A stretch of DNA of 64,000 bases, from positions 110,638 through 174,637 of the forward strand of contig DBTV01000011.1 of assembly GCA_002307235.1 (NCBI GenBank), given 5' to 3'. The translations under genes were made by a program, and so were the position numbers. Below, in pieces: positions 19,977-27,739 of the stretch. This DNA comes from Acidobacteriaceae bacterium UBA1307. GTDB lineage: Bacteria > Acidobacteriota > Terriglobia > Terriglobales > Acidobacteriaceae. The number at the start of each line of letters is the position of its first letter. Positions within the stretch are counted from its first letter, which is position 1. The notes below the pieces were generated by a model, which was given only the letters and a program-made list of their open reading frames with translations, ran no database searches and was not told the origin of the DNA.

Positions 19977-22900
19977 CTACCCATTCAGTCGTTTGCGCGC
20001 CTTGCCGCGCAGCCACTGCCGCACCCACACCGCCAGCAGAAAGGCCAGCACCATCACCAGCACGGCGGCCAGCCATGGCACCTGCGTAAACCACAACGTC
20101 AGCCGCGTCCACAAGGGCAATACACCCACATGATAGACCTCGTTGCCCACGCGGAAGGACTCGAAGAGCTTGCCGTGCAGAATCGCCACCGAACCCTGAA
20201 TATCGCTGGCCTGCTGCACGCGCAGAAAGTTGACCATGAACGGCTCAAAGGTGCTTGCATCGCGCAGATGGATGGCCACCAGACTGCGGCTTGAAACCGG
20301 ATCGTAGGGCGAATGAATGCCCTCGATCACCGCATCCGGCGTCCCGTTCACGGACAACCGGCCCGACTCCTCATGCTCGTTCGGTTCCAGCTTCCACCAG
20401 GCATGATGCAGCGGCGCAAAAAAGCCCTGCGTATCGCGAATCTGCACCTGCGCACTGGCAAGCGAGACGGGCAGTTTCTTGGCCAGCGCCTCAAAGCCCG
20501 GCTGATCGTCTCCGGTGCCAATCACGATAAAGTCGGTATGCGCGCCCGCGTGCAGAGCCTCAGGACCGGCCGCGGTCACACGCAATGCCGGATACCCGGT
20601 CTGACGCGAAAAATGCCCCGTCAACGTCAGAAAGGTCTCGATCTCCTGCTCGGTCGGCGTCGGCGGCAGCACCACCGTCGTCTCGCTCAGATCGGCCAGC
20701 CGCGTAAACGGGAAGCCCGCGTTGGCAAAGACCTCCAGATTCGGCAGCGCCGCATAGTGCGGATAGCCCTTCAGGTCAATATAGCTGTCGCGCAGAATCG
20801 CCGCCTGCATATTGATCGGCGTCGTATCCTGGCAGCCGCCCCTTTTCTGCACCTGGAAGGTGAAGTCGAAGCTCAGCGAGTTCGAGAACGGACGCAGATC
20901 GACCACCGGCACGGCGACATCCATCTGCATCGTCTTCGAGGCCTCCTGGCCTGGCAGCAGCGGCACCGATCCCAGAAAGGCATTGTTGATCCGAACCTGC
21001 ATGCTCGAGATCGGCCCGATCGGAATCGAGTTATAGCGATAGACCAGATGCAGCTTCGCGTTCGGATGTTCCGAATAGAAGATGTCGGGCGGCACCCGAA
21101 AGTAGACATTGAGCGGTGCCGAGCCATCGCCCTGCACCTGCTCGGCCGTGGCGTAATCCCACAGCGCAATCTTCTGATCGGTGCGTGCCCATCGCGGCGC
21201 GTCGTCCGGCTGACGTTTGTTCGGCAACTGCAAATCGCCCACCGTCGCCACGGCACCTGTCAGCATCTCACTGTGCAGGGCCACGGCCTGCGCCGCCGCA
21301 AGAAGCTGCGCGGCATCGGCCCCGGCAAGAATCAGCAGCTTGCCATAAGGGTCGTTGGGATTGGTGCGCATCGCCACCGTCGGTCCGTTGATCGGCGGCA
21401 GATCGATCCCCGGCGGCAACCCGCCACCGCTGTCGACAATCAGAATCACGTTTCCCTCGGGGATCGTGCCAATATGCACCGGGAAGCGCACCGGGCGTCC
21501 CTCCGACAACATGCCGAAGTAGCTGGTCACCACGCCCGCCGCCTGAATTCCGGCAAAGGAGGGCTGCGACGGAAAGACCACCGGAATGCTCAGCGGCTGC
21601 ACCACGGCCGGGTCCAGCAGAGGCATCGGCAACTGCTTCAGATCATCGGCCAGCGGCAGCAGATCGCCCTGAATGTCGAGATAGGTATTCAGGTGAATGC
21701 GCGACCACAGCGTTGTATTCGCCGGGTCCTCGCAGACCATCGTGTAATGGCCAATAAACTCGAAGGTCAGCGTATTGTTATGCACCAATAACTCGGCCGG
21801 AATGGTGAACTCAGCCTCGGTATCGCGGCTGTCGGAGCCGCCCGAAGTCACCGGCGTCGGCTGCACGGTGGCAAACAGCGTGCCGTTCAACAGCAGCTTG
21901 ATGTGACTCAACTGCGGCAGCAGGCTCGGCGAAAAGGCGTAATACAGATGAATCTTCGCCGTGCGCGCTACGTGCGTCTCCGGCAGCGTGAAGTAGAGGC
22001 TGTGCTGGCTGTCGATGCTGTGCAGTTCAATCTGCGATTCACCCGCATCGGCCAGCGTAAAGTGGTCGCGATACTGCCCTGGCGCCAGGGGCGCGGGCTG
22101 CGCGGCGACGCTCTGGTTCAGAGGCTTTGCTTGCGCGGCCTGGCTCGGCGCAGCCGTTTTGCCCGGCTTCGGTTGCGCGACCAGTTGCGCTAGGCCACAG
22201 CCCAACAACGCAGCCAGCAAAAGCGACGCGCGCACAGCCGCCTGTTTGCGGCCGAGCAAGCTGCGGAAGGTTGCCCCGAGGCCCTGCATTGAAATTTTGA
22301 AGATGCGTCCCAGGCTCCGAAGAACATTGTCGTTCTCGTGCATATCGTCCCAACCCAGCCATGAATCTGCTCGAGAATATAACACCATCGTCAGCACTTC
22401 CTGTTCGGCGATTGTCAAATCTTCAAAGCGAACGCGCACCAGCGCGCCGTCGCAGGAGACCACCTGCGAGGGCAGCTCCGAGGTTCCCGACGGCACCGGG
22501 AAAAACAGCCGCAGCGCGGTCTCCGGCCCCAGGTCGATCGGCTCCTTGAAGCGAATGCTCGAACCGCCGCTCGACATATCCACCGTCTCGCCCGCCACCG
22601 TGCGTCCATCGGGCAGCAGCGCCGCCACCGGCGTTTCCAGCTTGATGCGCACCGTCGTCCGCAACTGGCGCATCTCGCGCGCCACCGCCGTGCACACGCC
22701 CAGAATCACCACGTTGAAGCAGCACCAGGCCACATTCATCACCACCGTGCCCGGCCGGTCGCTATCCCACAAAAAGAAGCGCGGAATCGCCACCAGAAGC
22801 CCGATGAAGTTGAACAGCAGCATAATCAGAAACGGCTGCGCAATGCGACTGTCGAAGAAGGTCTTCTTCACCACGCCGCCCTTGGCCGTCACGTTGAACT

Positions 22901-24380
22901 TGCCCAGCTTCGGATTGATCAGCGCCAGCAGGGTCGGCAGCAAAATGTACGGCGAGAGCACCGTCTCATAGATCTCATTCCAGAACGAGTGCCTGTGCTC
23001 GCCCTGAATCCGCGAGTTGGTCACATTTGACAGCGTCAGATGCGGCAGCGCGTAGGCCATCACTGCCGCCCAATAGCCCGGCACGTTCGTATGGTTCAGC
23101 AGCAGATAGATCAGAGGCGCCGTCAAAAAGATCAGCCGCGGAATCGCATACAGAAAGTGCAGCATGGCATTCATGTAGCAGATCCGCTGTGGCCAGCTCA
23201 GCAGCGGCGCGAACAGCGGAAAGTCCATGCGCATGATCTGGATCATGCCGCGCGCCCAGCGAATACGCTGGCCAACATGTGCTGAAAGCCGCTCCGTTGC
23301 CAACCCCGCCGCCTGCGGAATGTTGATGTACGCCGTGTTCCAACCCCGCATCTGCACCCGCAGCGAGGTATGCGCGTCCTCGGTCACCGTCTCGGTCGCA
23401 ATGCCGCCAATTTCGTCAAGCGCCGCGCGCCGCAGCACCGCGCAGGAACCGCAGAAAAATGATGCATTCCAAAAATCGTTGCCGTCCTGCACCACGCCGT
23501 AAAACAGCTCGCCCTCATTCGGAATCGTCTTGAACTGGCCCAGATTGCGCTCGAACGGATCCGGCGAATAGAAGTGATGCGGTGTTTGCAGAATCGCCAG
23601 CTTGGGATCGCGCAGAAACCACCCAATCGTCATCTGCAAAAAGCTGCGCGTCGGCACATGGTCGCAATCAAAAATGGCGATCAACGGCGAATCGATCGTC
23701 TTCAGCGCCGCATTGATGTTGCCCGCCTTGGCGTGTTTGTTGTCAGGCCGCGTCTTGTAGCCAATGCCGGCCTCGCGCGCAAATTCCTTAAACTCCGGGC
23801 GTCGGCCATCGTCGAGCAGATACACGTGCATCTTTTCAACCGGCCAATCCATGTTGAGCGCGCCGAGCGCCGTATAACGCACCAATTCGAGCGGCTCATT
23901 ATAGGTCGGAATCAGCACATCGATATGCGGCCACTCGTCGGTGTTCTCCGGCAAGGCCACCGGAGCACGCCGCAAGGGCCAGATCGTCTGGAAATAGCCT
24001 AAAAACAGGATGACGAAGGCGTAGGCCTCTGCGAACAGAAGACTGAAAATAAAAAAAACGTCGAGCGCGCCCCAGTGATTCGCCGGATCTTCAAAGAAGT
24101 GCACCGTCTGCGCAATCCGCCAATATCCATAGCGAAAGGTGCAAAACAGCGACATCAGCATCAGCGTCAGAGTTACCAGGTAGGAGTCAGAACTGCGCGC
24201 CAGCGCCATGGCCATCAGCAACATCAGCAGGCCCAGCACGGCCTGCTGCGGCCAGCTCAGTGGCAAGGCGGCGAAAAAATAAAAAAATGTCACTATGGCC
24301 AGCAGAAACACGAGACGGAGAAGACGGGTGAAAAAGTTCCTTCCTGCCCCAATATCCTGCCAAAGAACCGATGCCGTCAT
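19977..24380 (-). CDS. bcsAB: Fused cellulose synthase BcsA-BcsB (c-di-GMP-activated)
   Basis: A 1467-residue fusion of the catalytic subunit BcsA and the periplasmic subunit BcsB, as in AcsAB of Komagataeibacter. The BcsA half has membrane helices flanking a GT2 domain with all processive-synthase motifs: DDG (190-192), DCD (238-240), substrate-gate FFCGS (309-312 region), TED (333-335) and QRIRW (371-375). A PilZ domain follows, with the c-di-GMP-binding RTTVR (574-578) and DMSSGG (601-606), so allosteric activation by c-di-GMP is predicted. After a hydrophobic joint near 730 comes the BcsB region of carbohydrate-binding and flavodoxin-like domains, and a C-terminal anchor helix. The start is fixed by the ATGA overlap with bcsQ. 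UDP-glucose is the expected substrate. Confidence 0.96.
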   Translation of the reverse strand: MTASVLWQDIGAGRNFFTRLLRLVFLLAIVTFFYFFAALPLSWPQQAVLGLLMLLMAMALARSSDSYLVTLTLMLMSLFCTFRYGYWRIAQTVHFFEDPANHWGALDVFFIFSLLFAEAYAFVILFLGYFQTIWPLRRAPVALPENTDEWPHIDVLIPTYNEPLELVRYTALGALNMDWPVEKMHVYLLDDGRRPEFKEFAREAGIGYKTRPDNKHAKAGNINAALKTIDSPLIAIFDCDHVPTRSFLQMTIGWFLRDPKLAILQTPHHFYSPDPFERNLGQFKTIPNEGELFYGVVQDGNDFWNASFFCGSCAVLRRAALDEIGGIATETVTEDAHTSLRVQMRGWNTAYINIPQAAGLATERLSAHVGQRIRWARGMIQIMRMDFPLFAPLLSWPQRICYMNAMLHFLYAIPRLIFLTAPLIYLLLNHTNVPGYWAAVMAYALPHLTLSNVTNSRIQGEHRHSFWNEIYETVLSPYILLPTLLALINPKLGKFNVTAKGGVVKKTFFDSRIAQPFLIMLLFNFIGLLVAIPRFFLWDSDRPGTVVMNVAWCCFNVVILGVCTAVAREMRQLRTTVRIKLETPVAALLPDGRTVAGETVDMSSGGSSIRFKEPIDLGPETALRLFFPVPSGTSELPSQVVSCDGALVRVRFEDLTIAEQEVLTMVLYSRADSWLGWDDMHENDNVLRSLGRIFKISMQGLGATFRSLLGRKQAAVRASLLLAALLGCGLAQLVAQPKPGKTAAPSQAAQAKPLNQSVAAQPAPLAPGQYRDHFTLADAGESQIELHSIDSQHSLYFTLPETHVARTAKIHLYYAFSPSLLPQLSHIKLLLNGTLFATVQPTPVTSGGSDSRDTEAEFTIPAELLVHNNTLTFEFIGHYTMVCEDPANTTLWSRIHLNTYLDIQGDLLPLADDLKQLPMPLLDPAVVQPLSIPVVFPSQPSFAGIQAAGVVTSYFGMLSEGRPVRFPVHIGTIPEGNVILIVDSGGGLPPGIDLPPINGPTVAMRTNPNDPYGKLLILAGADAAQLLAAAQAVALHSEMLTGAVATVGDLQLPNKRQPDDAPRWARTDQKIALWDYATAEQVQGDGSAPLNVYFRVPPDIFYSEHPNAKLHLVYRYNSIPIGPISSMQVRINNAFLGSVPLLPGQEASKTMQMDVAVPVVDLRPFSNSLSFDFTFQVQKRGGCQDTTPINMQAAILRDSYIDLKGYPHYAALPNLEVFANAGFPFTRLADLSETTVVLPPTPTEQEIETFLTLTGHFSRQTGYPALRVTAAGPEALHAGAHTDFIVIGTGDDQPGFEALAKKLPVSLASAQVQIRDTQGFFAPLHHAWWKLEPNEHEESGRLSVNGTPDAVIEGIHSPYDPVSSRSLVAIHLRDASTFEPFMVNFLRVQQASDIQGSVAILHGKLFESFRVGNEVYHVGVLPLWTRLTLWFTQVPWLAAVLVMVLAFLLAVWVRQWLRGKARKRLNG

Positions 24381-25633
24381 CGTTCGCTCCAGCGCACCCC
24401 ACGGAATCGAGGATTCGCGGGTGCCGACTGCGTCTTCACCCACCCGGCAAGATGGTCAAAGTCCCCGGTCACGGCCGATTGAGGCGCGTAGTCAACCACC
24501 GTCATCCCCTCGGCCAGGGCCTCGCTGACCACCGGCGCCCGGCGCAGCGAAAAATTCAGCAGACGGTCGCCCAATTGCTGCTCAAGACTCCGGCGCACAT
24601 CCACATGCAACGGTAATGTGGCATCAAACTGATTTAAGACATAATACGGCCGAATCACGCCACCGGCCAGATTTTCCTGTCGACGGAAAAACTCCTCGAT
24701 GGCCTGCACGCTGGCAACCGAGTTCATATCGGGCGTCAACGGCACCAAGACCGTCGGTGCCAGCCGCAGCACCCGCCGCGTCGTTGCTCCCGAGGCCGTC
24801 GCCAGATCGACAATGACCCGGTCAACACCATGCGCATGTTGCTGAATCGCGGCACAAAGCGGCTCCTGCTCAGCCACCGGCACGCCCAGCGCCTCCGGGT
24901 CCAGCGCCACCACCTGCACCGGCGCATCCACACCGACGCGCGGCGACGTGAAGGTGCGCACCTGTCCCGGACGCTGATCCTCTGCGCCAAAATAGAACGG
25001 CAGCAGCCCGTAGGAGGCCGTATCTACCAGCAGGACCCGCTCGCCCGAGGCCGCCAGCGTCCGCCCCAGCGTCGCCGTCAGGCTCGTCTTGCCTACGCCA
25101 CCGGCCAGTGAAAACAGGGCCAGTACCGGCGTCTGCATGGCGACCGGTGCCACGGCATGCGCCGGCGTGGAGACCCTGGGAGCAGCCTCCAGAACATCGC
25201 GCAGCAAAAACCAGCGCTCCTGCGGCTTCTCTTCCGCAGTCGTGGGAGGAGCTGGGGCAACCACCGCCGTCTTCACCTCGGTCATCCAGTCCGCGCAAGG
25301 TCTCTCCACGACGCTACCGCGTGGCTCTCTTTTTTCCTCATGAAGAGCTTCAACCTGAGCCGCTAATGAACTGATTCCAGATGGCCTTACCGCATCTGCC
25401 CGACGTGGGTTCTCAAGTCGAATCCGTGCTTCGCTCTTGGCGACATCGGCCACATGGCGCTGTTTTTCCGCCTCCTGCGCCTGCTGCATCCGCAACCGCG
25501 CATGTTCGCGTGTTTGTGCCCGCGCGGCAGAAAAATCCCGATACTTGGCCCCTTGCAGGTTTGCCCAGGAGTACAGCGAGGCTACATCCTCGGGAGGCTC
25601 GTCCTGATCGTGCAATGCATTACTATCCGTCAT
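24377..25633 (-). CDS. bcsQ: Cellulose operon ParA/MinD-like ATPase BcsQ with N-terminal BcsR-like segment
   Basis: A 418-residue protein, first gene of the operon. The C-terminal ~250 residues form a MinD/ParA-type ATPase with Walker A SLAGGVGKT (175-183); the lysine usual at the first position of the deviant motif is Ala177. BcsQ is needed for synthase assembly and polar placement in Enterobacteria. The N-terminus (16-36) carries DVASLYSWANLQGAKYRDF, with the spacing of D, L and Y-x-D/E found in the small partner proteins BcsR and BcsP. A charged coiled-coil-like stretch (35-75) separates the two. ATG 25633 has GGAGG 11-12 bases upstream. The last bases overlap bcsAB (ATGA). Confidence 0.88.
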   Translation of the reverse strand: MTDSNALHDQDEPPEDVASLYSWANLQGAKYRDFSAARAQTREHARLRMQQAQEAEKQRHVADVAKSEARIRLENPRRADAVRPSGISSLAAQVEALHEEKREPRGSVVERPCADWMTEVKTAVVAPAPPTTAEEKPQERWFLLRDVLEAAPRVSTPAHAVAPVAMQTPVLALFSLAGGVGKTSLTATLGRTLAASGERVLLVDTASYGLLPFYFGAEDQRPGQVRTFTSPRVGVDAPVQVVALDPEALGVPVAEQEPLCAAIQQHAHGVDRVIVDLATASGATTRRVLRLAPTVLVPLTPDMNSVASVQAIEEFFRRQENLAGGVIRPYYVLNQFDATLPLHVDVRRSLEQQLGDRLLNFSLRRAPVVSEALAEGMTVVDYAPQSAVTGDFDHLAGWVKTQSAPANPRFRGVRWSER

Positions 25634-25987
25634 GCCGTTTTCACCTCCACCGTTTGTCCGTCCCTCGACCAAAGCTCTGTCCTCGCTATCCGTCTCTTGC
25701 ACGTGCAATGGACGGGTGCGCAACCGGACGCACTGGCTGGTCATCGTTACAAGGGATCGTAGTAGTACCGCTGTTATCCAAACAATAACACTAGCAAGGT
25801 CTTATATCTACCACTTTAGAGCCAGGTACCTAAAAGCCAAGTAACTCATTTTTAAGTTACTTAAGTCTTACAGTAATAGTGCGCTCTCCGTTTGTGTCTC
25901 CTATTGATTCATTCGAGCTAAAAACTATTGAACATCCACGACGGCTCCCTCAAAACGCCGTTTGTGCTACGCTCCCAAAAATAGAAG
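25634..25987. other. Divergent promoter region between the bcs operon and amino-acid permease
   Basis: 354 non-coding bases, clearly richer in A and T than the neighbouring genes, especially from 25760 on. They must hold promoters in both directions. Visible structure is a perfect 8-bp inverted repeat, AAGTAACT (25839-25846) / AGTTACTT (25855-25862), and a palindrome AGGTACCT (25824-25831). On the minus strand TTGGCT and TAAAGT spaced by about 16 bases near these sites could be a promoter for bcsQ. No ORF or RNA gene was recognised. Confidence 0.5.
25839..25862. promoter_or_regulatory. Inverted repeat in bcs/permease promoter region
   Basis: AAGTAACT-CATTTTTA-AGTTACTT is a perfect dyad of 8-bp arms about 205 bases upstream of bcsQ and 126 bases upstream of the permease. 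It could be an operator or an RNA hairpin; which protein would bind it is unknown. Confidence 0.4.
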
Positions 25988-27376
25988 ATGACTTTCTCTC
26001 ATCCCACATCGCAAAATCACGAGACCTCCTTGCCCCGCGTTCTGGGGAGCAGCCAGGCGGCGGCCATCGTCGTCGGCACCATCATCGGAAGCGGTATCTT
26101 CTTGGTTCCATGTGAGATGATGCGCGACGCCGGCTCCTCGTCCCTGGTCTATCTGGCCTGGATCGTCGGCGGTCTGCTTTCGCTGTTCGGCGCAATGACC
26201 TATGCCGAGCTTTCGGCCATGATGCCCTATGCCGGCGGCGAATATGTCTATTTGCGCGGCGCCTACGGCGATACAACCTCTTTTTTGTACATGTGGACCT
26301 GGTTCGCTGTTGCAAAACCGGGCACCATCGCCACCATGACGACCGGTCTTGTCCGCACGCTCGCCGTCTTCCCTGCCCTGCATTTTTTGCACGATGCTGT
26401 TCCCGGCCTGCACGGCATGGTGCTCTGGTCACAGATTGCGGCCATCACCGTGGCCTGGATGCTGACAGGGCTCAACTACATCGGAGCGCAAAGGGCCGGC
26501 AACTTTCAGTTGATCTTCACCATTCTCAAGGCCGCGCTGATTCTGGTCGTGGTCGCTGTCTGCTTCGCCGCGCCGGGAGGAAGTTTTTCCAACTTCTCAA
26601 CCTCACTGCCGGGAGCCTCGAAGGGCATGAGCGGCTTTATGCTGGCGCTGATCGCAACGCTTTGGGCCTATGACGGCTGGAGCGATCTCACCGCGGTGGC
26701 CGGGGAGGTACGCAACCCCTCGCGCAGCCTGCCTCTCGCGCTGATCGGCGGACTCGGCATGGTTGCCGTGCTGTTTATGGCGACCAACGCCGCCATCCAG
26801 TATGTTCTTCCCGCTCAAGCGATTGCAGCCAGTGAGCGGCCCGCCGTCACCGCGCTTTCTCTCGTTGCCGGTCCGCGTGGGGCCGGATTCGTCGCCATCG
26901 CCATGGCCATCAGCATCTTTGTGGCCATCAATGGCTCCACGATGTCGGGGGCACGGGCACCCTTTGCCGCCGCGCGCGACGGGCTGTTTTTCCGTCCCTT
27001 TGCCCGGATTCACCCCCGCTTTCACTCGCCTTCCGTCGCACTGCTGGTGCAGGGCGGGCTTGCCACCGTTTTTCTGCTGCTGCTCAACCGCTTCGAGCAG
27101 TTCTTTGAACTGACGATCTTTGCCGAGTGGCTGTTCTACGCTCTAACGGCCTCGACCGTCTTCGTCTTCCGGCGCACACTGCCCAACCAGCCACGGCCCT
27201 ACCGCGTCTGGGGCTACCCGATACTGCCTGCGATCTTTCTGATCGTCGCTGCCGTTGTGCTGGTCTACAGCTATATTGGCAACCTGAGGGGCTCACTGCT
27301 CGGCACGCTGCTGATTCTTGCCGGACTGCCCGTCATGTGGCTTGTGCGCCGCCACCATCGCCCAACCACGCGCTGA
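25988..27376 (+). CDS. APC-family amino-acid permease
   Basis: A 462-residue, twelve-helix inner-membrane transporter of the amino acid-polyamine-organocation superfamily, closest in form to the L-type (LAT) exchangers. The first helix carries the substrate-binding signature GTIIGSGIFLVP (the unwound GSGIF turn). Helices 2-3 show YLAWIVGGLLSLFGAMTYAEL, and the helix 6 region ATLWAYDGWSDLT has the aromatic gate usual in this group. It probably moves neutral amino acids; the substrate cannot be deduced. It is a single gene. Being next to the murein-salvage locus, it could take up amino acids released from peptides, but that is only a positional argument. Confidence 0.9.
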   Translation: MTFSHPTSQNHETSLPRVLGSSQAAAIVVGTIIGSGIFLVPCEMMRDAGSSSLVYLAWIVGGLLSLFGAMTYAELSAMMPYAGGEYVYLRGAYGDTTSFLYMWTWFAVAKPGTIATMTTGLVRTLAVFPALHFLHDAVPGLHGMVLWSQIAAITVAWMLTGLNYIGAQRAGNFQLIFTILKAALILVVVAVCFAAPGGSFSNFSTSLPGASKGMSGFMLALIATLWAYDGWSDLTAVAGEVRNPSRSLPLALIGGLGMVAVLFMATNAAIQYVLPAQAIAASERPAVTALSLVAGPRGAGFVAIAMAISIFVAINGSTMSGARAPFAAARDGLFFRPFARIHPRFHSPSVALLVQGGLATVFLLLLNRFEQFFELTIFAEWLFYALTASTVFVFRRTLPNQPRPYRVWGYPILPAIFLIVAAVVLVYSYIGNLRGSLLGTLLILAGLPVMWLVRRHHRPTTR

Positions 27377-27450
27377 GTTTCAGGATTCACCCGGGCAGCG
27401 GCTGGATTTCTTTATTGACTTTTCATACCGAAGATTCTACGTTCTCATCC

Positions 27451-27466
27451 AGTCATCTATATGACT
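27451..27466. promoter_or_regulatory. 16-bp dyad upstream of TonB receptor
   Basis: AGTCAT-CTAT-ATGACT is a perfect 6-bp inverted repeat with an AT-rich centre, 274 bases before the receptor start. It is a candidate operator or promoter element. Confidence 0.4.
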
Positions 27467-27511
27467 CAAGATCTTCGAGCATGAGATCGGTCGGATTTTT
27501 CCGCGTGACGT

Positions 27512-27519
27512 GTGTACAC
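27512..27519. promoter_or_regulatory. Candidate GntR/HutC-type operator
   Basis: GTGTACAC fits the published HutC-subfamily pattern GT-N-TA-N-AC exactly, and the flanking bases CG...CG extend the dyad. The cluster encodes its own HutC-type regulator at 40420. An eight-base pattern with six fixed positions can occur by chance (about 1 in 4096 positions), so it is only a candidate. Confidence 0.4.
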
Positions 27520-27739
27520 GCGTGCTCTCGCCGGTGGGCCAGCAAAGTTTTCAGATTGAACCGACAAGAGAATTGTTTCACTCCCCGTTCAGCCCCCGAA
27601 ACGGCGCTGCACTCTCCGCACCGTTGTATTTTCCGAGCAGTTGAGGGCAAAAGGCGCTTCCGTTCTTTTGCCCCAGAACGCAATGACAACCGGATCATCC
27701 AGACGGATGGTACGGGAGACCGGATTTTTTAGGAGGCAT

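Larger units (their letters stand above)
27377..27739 (+). other. Upstream region of the murein-salvage TonB receptor
   Basis: 363 bases without a convincing gene, between the permease stop and the receptor start. The part from about 27410 to 27480 is AT-richer. It contains the perfect dyad AGTCATCTATATGACT (27451-27466) and GTGTACAC (27512-27519), described separately. Near the 3' end a T-run at 27725-27730 directly precedes AGGAGG (27731-27736), only three bases from the ATG. A leader with regulatory hairpins is possible; no known riboswitch was recognised. Confidence 0.5.
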
